Shown: in pieces, positions 32,874 through 41,514 of the stretch | How positions within the stretch are numbered: the stretch's first letter is position 1 | Layout of the letters: every line of letters begins with the position of its first letter | The notes under the pieces: generated by a model | What the model saw: the letters and a program-made list of their open reading frames with translations, nothing else | What the model was told of the DNA's origin: nothing | The model's database searches: none | Position numbers and translations under genes: made by a program | Assembly (NCBI GenBank): GCA_040756435.1 | Contig: JBFLZD010000031.1 | Span: 1 to 44,030 of the forward strand | Direction: 5' to 3' | Source of the DNA: Spirochaetota bacterium | GTDB lineage: Bacteria; Spirochaetota; UBA4802; UB4802 | DNA length: 44,030 bases

Positions 32874-34409
32874 ATGAACATAATTACTATCCTCCTGATT
32901 GTTGCTCTGCCTATAGCGGCACTGTTAGGCTATTTGTTCAGAGCATACATAGGGAAGATTAAGCTTAACACTGCTGAAGCGCAGTCAAGAAAAATTATTC
33001 AGGATGCTGTCAGAGAAGCAGAAGCTAAACGAAAGGAACTTCTGCTGGAAGCAAAAGACCAGCTTCTAAAAGAAAGAAATCAGTTTGAAAAAGAAATGCG
33101 TGAAAGGAGGATTGAGTTACAAAATATTGAAAGAAAAATTCTTCAAAAAGAAGAAATGATCGACAATAAAATCCAGCAACTGGAAAAACAGGAAAAATTA
33201 ATTCAAATTAAGGAAAAAGAAAATTTAGAAAAAGAGCAGGAATTGAATAAACACCTGGAAAAACACAAGCAGGAGTTAGAGCGTATTTCTGGATTAAGCC
33301 GTGAAGAAGCAAAACAGCTGCTACTTAAAAATCTTGAAAATGAAGTTAGATTTGAGGCAATAAAATTAATCAACAAAGTTGAAGAAGAAGCGCGTAGAAC
33401 AGCTGATAAAAAAGCAAAAGAAATAGTGTTAGCTGCACTACAACGAAGTGCATCAGATTATACCCAGGAAAGTACTATCACCACTGTGTCACTCCCATCT
33501 GATGATATGAAGGGAAGGATTATTGGGCGTGAAGGCAGAAATATCCGTACACTTGAGAATCTTACAGGTGTTGATATGATTATTGATGATACGCCTGAAG
33601 TTGTGGTGATTTCTGGTTTTGACCCAATTCGACGTGAGATTGCACGGCTTTCGCTTGAGCGATTAATTGAAAATGGGCGTATCCATCCAGCACGTATTGA
33701 AGAAGTGGTAGAAAAGGTCAAAAATGAATTGGAAGAAAACATGCTGGAAGAAGGTGAGCGTGCTGCCTTTGAATTAGGTATTCCAGGATTATCAAAAGAT
33801 GCATTGTATCACGTAGGGAAACTGAAATACCGATCAAGTTATGGGCAGAATGTGCTTTCACACAGCAAAGAAGTTGCCAATTTAGCAGCAATTATGGCAG
33901 GCGAGTTAAAGCTTGATGTTGCAACGGCAAAACGGGCAGGGTTATTGCACGATATAGGTAAGGGAAGCATTGTAGAAGGTGAAGGTGCTCATGCCATTGT
34001 TGGTGCGGAGCTTGCTAAAAAATTTGGTGAAAATGATGTGGTTGTCAATATAATTGCTTCTCATCACAATGATAAGGAGCCTGAATCATTTGAAGCCATA
34101 TTGGTACAGGTAGCTGATGCCATTTCTGCTTCTCGTCCTGGAGCACGCCGTGAATCACTGGATACATATCTCAAGAGGCTTGAAAACCTTGAGAACATTG
34201 CATATGGATTCAAGGGTGTTGAAAAATGCTATGCAATACAAGCAGGTAGGGAAATCAGGGTAATGGTTTCCAATGAACAGGTTACCGATGAAGAAGCTAC
34301 TGTTCTGGCTCGGGATATTGCTTCAAAAATTGAATCTGAATTAAAATATCCCGGAATTGTACGAGTTACCGTTATACGGGAAACACGAATAGTAGATTAT
34401 GCTCGATAA
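32874..34409 (+). CDS. rny: Ribonuclease Y
   Basis: Membrane-anchored endoribonuclease that starts mRNA decay. An N-terminal membrane helix (about 5-25) is followed by a long coiled coil rich in E, K and Q (about 30-160). A KH RNA-binding domain begins GRIIGREGRNIRTLE (about residue 212), and an HD phosphohydrolase domain carries HSKEVANLA and GLLHDIGKG. The 511-residue length is standard. AAGGAGG precedes the ATG. rny is normally followed directly by ymdB; here a 282-bp composite repeat lies between them. Confidence 0.96.
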   Translation: MNIITILLIVALPIAALLGYLFRAYIGKIKLNTAEAQSRKIIQDAVREAEAKRKELLLEAKDQLLKERNQFEKEMRERRIELQNIERKILQKEEMIDNKIQQLEKQEKLIQIKEKENLEKEQELNKHLEKHKQELERISGLSREEAKQLLLKNLENEVRFEAIKLINKVEEEARRTADKKAKEIVLAALQRSASDYTQESTITTVSLPSDDMKGRIIGREGRNIRTLENLTGVDMIIDDTPEVVVISGFDPIRREIARLSLERLIENGRIHPARIEEVVEKVKNELEENMLEEGERAAFELGIPGLSKDALYHVGKLKYRSSYGQNVLSHSKEVANLAAIMAGELKLDVATAKRAGLLHDIGKGSIVEGEGAHAIVGAELAKKFGENDVVVNIIASHHNDKEPESFEAILVQVADAISASRPGARRESLDTYLKRLENLENIAYGFKGVEKCYAIQAGREIRVMVSNEQVTDEEATVLARDIASKIESELKYPGIVRVTVIRETRIVDYAR

Positions 34410-34420
34410 GTATAAAATCA

Positions 34421-34702
34421 ATCGAGGGTGTCCCAAAAACAAACAGTGGGGCTCGCAATGACGTGAGTGCAATGTCATTGCGAGCGTAGCGCCTTTGCTG
34501 AGTGCTTCGACAAGCTCAGTAACCTCTTGTCGAAGCGCTTGCACTGAGCATGTCGAAGTTAAGCAATCTCAATGCCGCAGAAGATGAGATTGCCATGCAT
34601 ATGCGGCGCTTGCAACTATGGGATTGCTTCGTCACTTCGTTCCTCGCAATGACAGAAGGGCAAAAGTCATTGCAAAGAGATGCCTTTTGGGACACCATCG
34701 AT
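34421..34702. repeat. Composite palindromic dispersed repeat, copy 2, with 18-bp terminal inverted repeats
   Basis: The ends are ATCGAGGGTGTCCCAAAA (34421-34438) and TTTTGGGACACCATCGAT (34685-34702), complementary at 17 of 18 positions. Inside are the hairpin GCTCGCAATGAC/GTCATTGCGAGC (34451-34462 and 34474-34485), TTCGACAAGCTCAG-type words in both orientations, and the CAATCTCAATGCCGCAGAAG and GCAACTATGGGATTGCTTCG blocks shared with copy 1 at 29515-29753. It is richer in G+C than its surroundings and non-coding. It occupies nearly the whole rny-ymdB interval, and the right inverted repeat ends 17 bp before the ymdB ATG. Confidence 0.88.
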
Positions 34703-34718
34703 TACCATAAAGAATAGT

Positions 34719-35522
34719 ATGGATACAATAAATATACTACTTATAGGTGACATTGTTGGGAGGCCTGGACGCACAATAATTAGGGATCACCTCAGTGAAA
34801 TTTGCAAAGAATACTCAGTACATTGTGTAATTGCAAATTGTGAGAATGCTGCCGGAGGCATGTCTATAACGCCTGAGATTGCACAGGAACTTTTTTTATA
34901 TGGCATCAATGTGCTGACAACAGGAAATCATATTTTTAATAACCGAACCATAATAAAACTTCTTGAATCAAACAACTCTATTTTACGTCCTGCAAATTAT
35001 CCACCTGGTGTACCGGGAAAAGGATTTACCATACTAAAAATAAATGATTTCAATATAGCTATAGTAAGTTTAATTGGCAGAATCAATATGGAACCTGTAG
35101 ATTGTCCGTTTATTGCGTTTAATACTCTCTATGACGAAATCAGTTCCCAATCACATATAATCATTGTAGATTTCCATGCCGAAGCAACCTCTGAAAAAAA
35201 GGCTTTTGGATGGTTTGCTGATGGCAGGGCATCTGCTGTGTGTGGCACACACACGCATGTCCAGACTGCTGATGAAACAATACTTCCAAAAGGGACTGCA
35301 TATATAACAGATGTTGGCATGACAGGTCCCTTTGATTCTGTTATTGGCATGGATAAAGAATCCTCAATACATAATTTCATATATCACACCAGGATAAAGT
35401 TCAAAGTTGCGCAGAATGATCCCAAATTAAATGCAGTGCTTGTAACCTGCAATAAACAGGGAAGAGCTGTATCAGTTACACGTATAGTTAAATCATATGA
35501 ACTATCGCCAGGTAATTCTTGA
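34719..35522 (+). CDS. ymdB: YmdB family metallophosphoesterase (2',3'-cyclic-nucleotide phosphodiesterase type)
   Basis: A 267-residue dinuclear-metal phosphodiesterase of the TIGR00282 family. Metal-site motifs are LIGDIVGRPGRT at the start, NCENAAGG, TTGNHIFN, DFHAEATSEK and GTHTHVQTAD. In Bacillus the homologue hydrolyses 2',3'-cAMP and affects biofilm or motility decisions. The frame is open from 34680, but that part lies in the repeat; the ATG at 34719 gives the canonical N-terminus. It is functionally linked to the upstream rny by conserved gene order. There is no strong ribosome site. Confidence 0.92.
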   Translation: MDTINILLIGDIVGRPGRTIIRDHLSEICKEYSVHCVIANCENAAGGMSITPEIAQELFLYGINVLTTGNHIFNNRTIIKLLESNNSILRPANYPPGVPGKGFTILKINDFNIAIVSLIGRINMEPVDCPFIAFNTLYDEISSQSHIIIVDFHAEATSEKKAFGWFADGRASAVCGTHTHVQTADETILPKGTAYITDVGMTGPFDSVIGMDKESSIHNFIYHTRIKFKVAQNDPKLNAVLVTCNKQGRAVSVTRIVKSYELSPGNS

Positions 35523-35602
35523 CATTTACAAATTAAATTTTACTTATATTATTCAGAATGGTGTGGTATATTTTATATAACTATCATTCATAAAAGATTA
35601 TT

Positions 35603-37525
35603 ATGCTAAGCGATATATACGGACCACAGGACATAAAAAATTTGTCAGTAAAAGAACTTTCAGCTCTGGCGGATGAAGTACGACAACGTATTCTTGAGGT
35701 TGTTTCAAAAAATGGCGGTCATTTAGCTTCATCGTTAGGTGTTGTTGAACTGACAATTGCATTGCACTATGTTTTTGATTCACCACAGGATAGAATAATA
35801 TGGGATGTGGGTCATCAGTGTTATGCACATAAAATTTTAACAGGCAGAAATCAACAATTTCATACATTACGAACCTTCAATGGAATAAGCGGTTTTCCCA
35901 AAGTTTCGGAGTCGCCACACGATCACTACAATACAGGACATAGCAGTACAAGTCTTTCACTGGCATTGGGTGAAGCAATTGCACGTGATGTAAATAATTC
36001 AAAATATAATATAGTAGCAGTTATTGGTGACGGTTCAATGACGGGTGGGATGTCATTTGAGGCATTGAACCATATTGGCCATCTTAAAAAAGATATTATA
36101 ATTATATTAAATGATAATGAACATTCAATTTCAAAAAATGTTGGTGCTCTTTCGGAATATCTGATGCGCCTCATTACTGGTGGCACATACAATAAATTAC
36201 GAAGAAAATCATACGAATTTATAAGCAGAATTCCAAAGATTGGCCCAAAACTTTTTACCTTATTTGATCGTATTGAAGCACGTATAAAAGGGATTTTTAT
36301 TCCCAGTAGTTTTTTTGAAGACTTAGGTATACGGTATTTTGGACCAATTGATGGTCATAACATACCCATGATGATAGAGATGTTTAACAGGATTTCTAAG
36401 CTCAACAAAGGCCCAAAAATTATTCATGTATATACAAAGAAGGGCAAAGGATATGTGCATGCAGAAAATAATCCCGCTAAATTTCATGGGATAGGCCCAT
36501 TTGATATAAAAACTGGAAAACCAGTCAAGAAATCATCTATAAGTTATTCGGAGATAGCTGGCAGATCCCTGGTTGATATAGCTAAACATGATAAAAAAGT
36601 CTTTGCCATTACCGCTGCAATGAAGCTAGGAACTGGTTTAGCCGAATTTGAAGAAAAATTCCCCAACCGATTTATAGACGTTGGTATATGTGAACAGCAT
36701 GCTGTAACACTGGCATCAGCACTGGCTAAAAATGGATTGAAACCTTTTGTATCAATATATTCAACGTTCATGCAGAGAGCTGTTGATCAGATTATTCATG
36801 ATGTTGCGCTTATGAATTTGCCTGTTAAACTATTGATAGACAGGGCAGGTATAGTTGGGGATGATGGTGAGACACATCATGGGCTGTTTGATATTGGCAT
36901 TATCAGGTCAATACCAAATTTTGTTTTGTTATCGCCTACCAATGGTAATGAGCTTAAGGATATGATATACTATGCTGCCAGTTATAACAAGGGACCCATT
37001 GCTATACGGTATCCAAGAGGTGGTGATGACAAATATGAACATTCGGTGCAAAAAGGGTTATTGAAAATTCCGCAATTAAAAGCATACTATAAAAGCCAGC
37101 GCCCCATGATTGCATTATTTGCTGCTGGAGATATGGTATCTACAGCGATTGAAATTCATAAAAAATTGCATGCCTATAATATTAAATCATCAGTTTACAG
37201 CATTTTATCAATAAAACCATTACCGTTAAAGCAAATTGAATTTATAATGAATAGTATACCTTACTATATTGTTCTGGAAAATAGCTATGCAAATGGTGGC
37301 ATTGCTGAATACATAAATTCACAGATTGACCGGTCTATACGGCATAAAAATCTTTTTAATATTGCATTTCCTGATAGTTTTATAACACATGGCAAAGTTT
37401 CTGAACTATTACGATATTACCAGATGGATTCAGAAACAATAACACAAAAAATTATCAGCATGATCAATACAGAGAAAAATACTCATGCCAAAAAACCGCT
37501 TAGATCAATATCTTCTTCAAAATAA
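35603..37525 (+). CDS. dxs: 1-deoxy-D-xylulose-5-phosphate synthase
   Basis: First step of the non-mevalonate isoprenoid pathway (pyruvate plus glyceraldehyde-3-phosphate, TPP-dependent). It has 640 residues. Signatures are ASSLGVVELTIALHYVFD, WDVGHQCYAHKILTGR, the TPP motif GDGSMTGGMSFEALN with NDNEHSIS, the catalytic glutamate region GICEQHAVTLA, and DRAGIVGDDGETHHG. TTGACA at 35519-35524 is a possible -35 box, with TATATT 20 bases further on. The last 41 bp overlap tlyA, so translation is coupled. Confidence 0.96.
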   Translation: MLSDIYGPQDIKNLSVKELSALADEVRQRILEVVSKNGGHLASSLGVVELTIALHYVFDSPQDRIIWDVGHQCYAHKILTGRNQQFHTLRTFNGISGFPKVSESPHDHYNTGHSSTSLSLALGEAIARDVNNSKYNIVAVIGDGSMTGGMSFEALNHIGHLKKDIIIILNDNEHSISKNVGALSEYLMRLITGGTYNKLRRKSYEFISRIPKIGPKLFTLFDRIEARIKGIFIPSSFFEDLGIRYFGPIDGHNIPMMIEMFNRISKLNKGPKIIHVYTKKGKGYVHAENNPAKFHGIGPFDIKTGKPVKKSSISYSEIAGRSLVDIAKHDKKVFAITAAMKLGTGLAEFEEKFPNRFIDVGICEQHAVTLASALAKNGLKPFVSIYSTFMQRAVDQIIHDVALMNLPVKLLIDRAGIVGDDGETHHGLFDIGIIRSIPNFVLLSPTNGNELKDMIYYAASYNKGPIAIRYPRGGDDKYEHSVQKGLLKIPQLKAYYKSQRPMIALFAAGDMVSTAIEIHKKLHAYNIKSSVYSILSIKPLPLKQIEFIMNSIPYYIVLENSYANGGIAEYINSQIDRSIRHKNLFNIAFPDSFITHGKVSELLRYYQMDSETITQKIISMINTEKNTHAKKPLRSISSSK

Positions 37526-38294
37526 TATTTGCACTTCACGAGAAAAAGCCAAAAACTTAATTGTTGCTGGTTATGTTACAGTGAATAACCAGGTAATTTA
37601 TAAACCGTCATTTATAGTAAAAGAACATGATGTTATCACTGTTCGTGAATTGTCTCAGAAATTTGTAAGCCGCGGTGGTGAAAAATTAAAGAAAGCTTTA
37701 GATTGTTTTAACATCGATGTAACAGGAAAAATTGTACTGGATTTGGGCTCGTCTACCGGGGGATTTGTTGATTGCCTTTTACAATATGGAGCAGAAAAAG
37801 TTTATGCGGTGGACGTGGGATATGGGCAACTGGATTATAGCCTGCGAATCAATCCAAAGGTTATTGTTATGGAACGCAGAAATGCACGCTATTTAACAAA
37901 AGAAGATTTTGATGAGCATATAAATTTGATAACAGCTGATCTTTCATTTATTTCAATAATTAAAGTTATGCAAACAATGATAACTATATTTGATTATGAA
38001 ATTGATGCTATTCTTCTGATAAAACCACAATTTGAAGCTGAAAGCTTTCAACATAAAAAAGGGGTGGTAAAAATGCTCCAATATCATAAGGATATACTTT
38101 TCAGGGTTCTTCAAGAACTTCAAACAATGAATATAAAAATACTTGGATTAACATATTCCCCCATCAAAGGACCTAAAGGCAATATTGAATTTTTATTATA
38201 TAGTGCAATCCATTGTAATACTAAAAAATCAATTGATGATTATAAAACTCTCATTGATTTATGTGTAGATGAAGCACATAAAGTGCTGGAATAA
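37485..38294 (+). CDS. tlyA: TlyA family rRNA methyltransferase (S4 domain)
   Basis: A 269-residue protein. An N-terminal S4 RNA-binding domain (about 1-62, starting NRLDQYLLQNNICTSREKA) is followed by an FtsJ-like methyltransferase domain. The SAM-binding motif is VLDLGSSTGGFVDCLL, with SRGGEKLKKAL before it and LLIKPQFEA later. The family 2'-O-methylates rRNA, and some members are annotated hemolysin A. The gene begins inside the end of dxs in another frame. dxs-tlyA (yqxC) adjacency is seen in several bacterial groups. Confidence 0.92.
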   Translation: MPKNRLDQYLLQNNICTSREKAKNLIVAGYVTVNNQVIYKPSFIVKEHDVITVRELSQKFVSRGGEKLKKALDCFNIDVTGKIVLDLGSSTGGFVDCLLQYGAEKVYAVDVGYGQLDYSLRINPKVIVMERRNARYLTKEDFDEHINLITADLSFISIIKVMQTMITIFDYEIDAILLIKPQFEAESFQHKKGVVKMLQYHKDILFRVLQELQTMNIKILGLTYSPIKGPKGNIEFLLYSAIHCNTKKSIDDYKTLIDLCVDEAHKVLE

Positions 38295-38363
38295 TTTAAT
38301 TTTTTAATACTATATAAATATATTAATTGACGAATACTGCCCGGTAGTTCATGATAAATTATG

Positions 38364-38480
38364 GGCACCTTAAAAAAACTGCTTTCTTCCAAATTTATTT
38401 ATATAATAGAAAGCAGTTTTATCCTATGTATTGTGCCCATAAGGGAACAACCTGAAAAACAGTTTTTAGAAGTTCCCTTA
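38364..38480. repeat. 118-bp two-hairpin dispersed element, copy 2
   Basis: Second copy of the element at 21568-21685, in the same orientation. The basal stem is ATGGGCAC/GTGCCCAT, and the inner stem is AAAACTGCTTTCT (38375-38387) with AGAAAGCAGTTTT (38408-38420). Hairpin 2 pairs AAGGGAAC (38441-38448) with GTTCCCTT (38472-38479). Relative to copy 1, paired changes keep the stems intact. It lies between tlyA and a small secreted-protein gene and ends about 28 bp before that gene's ATG, so it could form the gene's leader. Confidence 0.85.
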
Positions 38481-38507
38481 TGTTTTTAATATAAAAAGGA
38501 TATGTGT

Positions 38508-38861
38508 ATGCGTATATCAAAATGTTTTTCAATATTGATAGTCCTGTTATCACTATGTGCGATAGCTTATAAAAGTTATGCTATTGACCTTAACCAGGTG
38601 TATGCATATCCCGTGCCTTTTATACCAAAAACACATGGGACTTTAACTATAAAAGTTTCAGATGCACAGAGTGTTAAGTGCACTATTTATGATATTAATG
38701 GTGATATGGTTAAAGTATTGTCAGGAACAACGGATTTAAAATGGAATGGGCGAAATGATGTGGGTAAAGTTGTTGCACCCGGTATGTACATAATAAAGAT
38801 AGAATTAGAAAGATCTGATGGCGAATATAAGAAAAAAATAATACGAATATTGATCCAATAA
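38508..38861 (+). CDS. Small secreted protein with FlgD-type Ig-like domain
   Basis: A 117-residue protein with a signal peptide (about 1-24, ending KSYA). The rest resembles the FlgD immunoglobulin-like domain: VYAYPVPFIP, then CTIYDINGDMVKVL, then LKWNGRNDVGKVVAPGMYIIKI. Such domains also occur as C-terminal sorting or structural modules of exported proteins; here one stands alone. The ATG at 38508 is preferred over the one at 38502 because AAGGA ends at 38500. It is followed after 9 bp by an outer-membrane barrel gene, so the two may act together in the envelope. The exact role is unknown. Confidence 0.78.
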   Translation: MRISKCFSILIVLLSLCAIAYKSYAIDLNQVYAYPVPFIPKTHGTLTIKVSDAQSVKCTIYDINGDMVKVLSGTTDLKWNGRNDVGKVVAPGMYIIKIELERSDGEYKKKIIRILIQ

Positions 38862-38870
38862 GGTTTTTTC

Positions 38871-39887
38871 ATGATGATACGATTGAAACTTTGTGTGTTA
38901 CTATTCCTGTTATTTCCTGCATATATTTATGCAATCAATGATGCCGGCTCTCGTGCAAGCTTTACCAGAACGGGATGGGTAGGTACTCGTTATATAGCGA
39001 TGGGTAAGGCTGCAGAAGTGGTTGTTAATGATGTTTTTGCAATATACTGGAATCCAGCCGGGCTTCTTGATATTAAAGGGAAGCAGCCTTTAACACCTGA
39101 AGAAATTAAACAGAAAGCAAAACAGGGTAAAATAGATAGTATATCAGAAAAAGACCTTTTGACCTTTTCACAGGATGAGTCAAGTTTTAATGTGTTGCAG
39201 ATTGGTGCATCAGGAGGAATGGTTGCTGCGGATAGATACGCAGGTTTTGGTGGTTTTGCATACAAATTTAGCGGGAATGCTTTAGGTATGGGATTATATT
39301 CCATAAAATCACCGGATATTGATACCTATGATATGAGTGGGAATAAAACTGGAGTTACATCATATTCTGCTAATGTTGGCATGTTTTCATATGCAACATA
39401 TATTGGTGATGCTGCTGTTGGATTTACAATCAAGGGGTTATATGAAACAATAGCAAATGTTTCCTACGCAGGGACAGGGTTGGATATTGGGGTTATTACT
39501 GAAGTCATACCATTTTTGAAGGTTGGTTTTGTTATTCAGGATATTGGTACAGGCCTTTATCCAACAAAAGAATATGAATATATTATGAATAAATATGATT
39601 TTGGTTCACCTTCAATTAAAATTAGTTCAGCCATTGTCAGTAGAGCCAATAATTTTACTATCGCTTTCTCAGGGATTAAAAAAATTGAACAGGATGAATA
39701 CGAATATAATATAGGGTTTGAATTACTTGTTTATAAAAGCATGTCAGTTTATTTGGGCTTAAATGATTCATTATTTACAACTGGATGCACAATAGGATTA
39801 GGTGATTGTACTATAGGTTATGCTTTTTCGTACGATTCTGTTGATCTGGGTTATAACAATTTTATTTCAGTGATGCTCATACTATGA
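38871..39887 (+). CDS. PorV/PorQ- or UPF0164-like outer-membrane beta-barrel protein
   Basis: A 338-residue exported protein with a signal peptide (about 1-21, ending YIYA). The mature N-terminus has GTRYIAMGKAAEVVVNDVF followed by YWNPAGL, which is the hallmark of the PorV/PorQ and spirochaete UPF0164 families (FadL-like barrels). The remainder alternates Gly- and aromatic-rich beta strands, with a charged insert at about 65-100. The start may be the ATG at 38871 or at 38874. The stop overlaps the folP start (ATGA). The transported substrate or partner is unknown. Confidence 0.8.
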   Translation: MMIRLKLCVLLFLLFPAYIYAINDAGSRASFTRTGWVGTRYIAMGKAAEVVVNDVFAIYWNPAGLLDIKGKQPLTPEEIKQKAKQGKIDSISEKDLLTFSQDESSFNVLQIGASGGMVAADRYAGFGGFAYKFSGNALGMGLYSIKSPDIDTYDMSGNKTGVTSYSANVGMFSYATYIGDAAVGFTIKGLYETIANVSYAGTGLDIGVITEVIPFLKVGFVIQDIGTGLYPTKEYEYIMNKYDFGSPSIKISSAIVSRANNFTIAFSGIKKIEQDEYEYNIGFELLVYKSMSVYLGLNDSLFTTGCTIGLGDCTIGYAFSYDSVDLGYNNFISVMLIL

Positions 39888-40711
39888 ACAGGATAGATAT
39901 TAATATTAAAAATGGACCGCTTGTTATGGGCATACTTAATGTTACTCCTGATTCATTTTACGATGGAGGTAAATATAATTCAATTGATGCAGCATTATAT
40001 CATGTCAGGGAAATGATAAATGATGGTGTAGATATTGTTGATATTGGTGGGGAATCAACACGACCCGGTGCTGAAGAAGTTACACTGGAAGAGGAAATTG
40101 ACAGGGTGTGTCCTGTAATTGAAAAAATTGTACATGAATTTAATATACCGGTTTCTATAGACACCCGAAAATCTAAGGTTGCTGATCAAGCATTGAGACT
40201 TGGTGCAATTATGGTAAATGATATAACTGGATTACAGGGTGATCCTGATATGCCAGTTACTATCGCCCGGTACAACGCCTATTGTGTTATTATGCATATA
40301 AAGGGTACTCCCCAGACTATGCAATTAAACACAGAATATGATGATTTATTATCCGAAATTACACGATATCTATATAACTCAATTGAGATTGCTAAAAAAG
40401 CACATATTGCCGATGATAAAATTATAATAGATCCCGGTATAGGGTTTGGTAAATCATTAGAACAAAATTATGTTATACTTAATAATATTAAAAATTTTAA
40501 AAGGTTAGGGTATCCTGTTTTAATTGGATTGTCACGAAAGTCATTGATTGGCAGGTTGTATGATACCAATGAAGACAGATTGCCTGCAACTATAGCATTA
40601 AATGCTATAGCCCTGTATAATGGTGCGGATATTATTCGTGTCCATGATGTTAAGGAGCATAAACTTATTATTAAACCTTTAAAAATGTTATATCAGGTTG
40701 CAAACTCATGA
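39884..40711 (+). CDS. folP: Dihydropteroate synthase
   Basis: Joins p-aminobenzoate to 6-hydroxymethyl-7,8-dihydropterin pyrophosphate in folate synthesis. The 275-residue TIM barrel has MGILNVTPDSFYDGG (first DHPS signature), DIGGESTRPGAEEV (second), SIDTRKSKVAD, DPGIGFGKSLEQN and LSRKSLIG. Overlaps of four bases at both ends tie it to the barrel gene and cdaA. The folP-cdaA-ybbR order is a common cluster. Confidence 0.96.
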   Translation: MNRIDINIKNGPLVMGILNVTPDSFYDGGKYNSIDAALYHVREMINDGVDIVDIGGESTRPGAEEVTLEEEIDRVCPVIEKIVHEFNIPVSIDTRKSKVADQALRLGAIMVNDITGLQGDPDMPVTIARYNAYCVIMHIKGTPQTMQLNTEYDDLLSEITRYLYNSIEIAKKAHIADDKIIIDPGIGFGKSLEQNYVILNNIKNFKRLGYPVLIGLSRKSLIGRLYDTNEDRLPATIALNAIALYNGADIIRVHDVKEHKLIIKPLKMLYQVANS

Positions 40712-41514
40712 ATCCCTTTTTAGCTACAGCCTGGGACTATATTAAAATAAGCTGGGAATATCTTAGAATCATTATAGATATATTGATCGTAGCTTATATC
40801 TTTTACTGGATTTATACATTTTTATCCAGATCACGGGCAATTCAGATTTTAAAAGGCCTGATTATCATTTTTATAGCCGCGGTATTATCAAAAGTATTGC
40901 GCCTGGAAACGTTAAACTGGCTGATTACAAATTTGACGTCATACATTGTGATTATGATAATCATACTTTTTCAGCCTGAATTGCGCAGAATTATCACACA
41001 GTTTGGCCAACGGACCTGGTTGCCAACATCAATGAACACCGATGCATTCCCTTTAGATGAACTTGTTAATGCAATTATTGCCATGTCAGAAGAGAAGGTT
41101 GGCTCGCTTATTGTTATAGAACGAGGGACGGATCTTCGTGGTTACATTGAGTCAGGAGTAGTGGTTAATGCAGGCATTACCGAGGAATTAATCCGTACAA
41201 TATTTTTCCCAAACACCCCACTCCATGATGGAGCAATTATTATTAAAGAAGCAAAGATTGCAGCAGCAGCTTGTTATTTGCCATTGAGTGATTCACGCCA
41301 ATTGAAAAAACAACATGGTGCACGGCATAGGGCAGCATTGGGAATGGCTGAAGAAACAGATGCGCTTGTTATAGTTACTTCTGAGGAAACAGGAAATATT
41401 TCTATTATGGTTAATGGTAAATTTCAATCAAAGATAAAATATACTGATTTAAAGAATATGATATTATTTTATATGAATCCCAAAAGCAAAGAGGAGATTT
41501 ATAACGTAAAATGA
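40708..41514 (+). CDS. cdaA: Membrane-bound diadenylate cyclase CdaA
   Basis: Makes the second messenger c-di-AMP from two ATP. Three N-terminal membrane helices (about 20-40, 46-63 and 72-90) precede the DAC domain. The catalytic motifs DGA (174-176, in LHDGAIII) and RHR (206-208, in GARHRAALG) are intact, so the enzyme should be active. At 268 residues it is of normal length. The four-base overlap with the next gene (YbbR/CdaR) matches the usual cdaA-cdaR pairing. c-di-AMP commonly governs osmolyte and wall homeostasis. Confidence 0.95.
   Translation: MNPFLATAWDYIKISWEYLRIIIDILIVAYIFYWIYTFLSRSRAIQILKGLIIIFIAAVLSKVLRLETLNWLITNLTSYIVIMIIILFQPELRRIITQFGQRTWLPTSMNTDAFPLDELVNAIIAMSEEKVGSLIVIERGTDLRGYIESGVVVNAGITEELIRTIFFPNTPLHDGAIIIKEAKIAAAACYLPLSDSRQLKKQHGARHRAALGMAEETDALVIVTSEETGNISIMVNGKFQSKIKYTDLKNMILFYMNPKSKEEIYNVK

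Noticed and set aside
34516-34698. Minus-strand 60-codon ORF between rny and ymdB.
   Set aside because: It lies wholly inside the second composite repeat and reads through its hairpins; not a gene.
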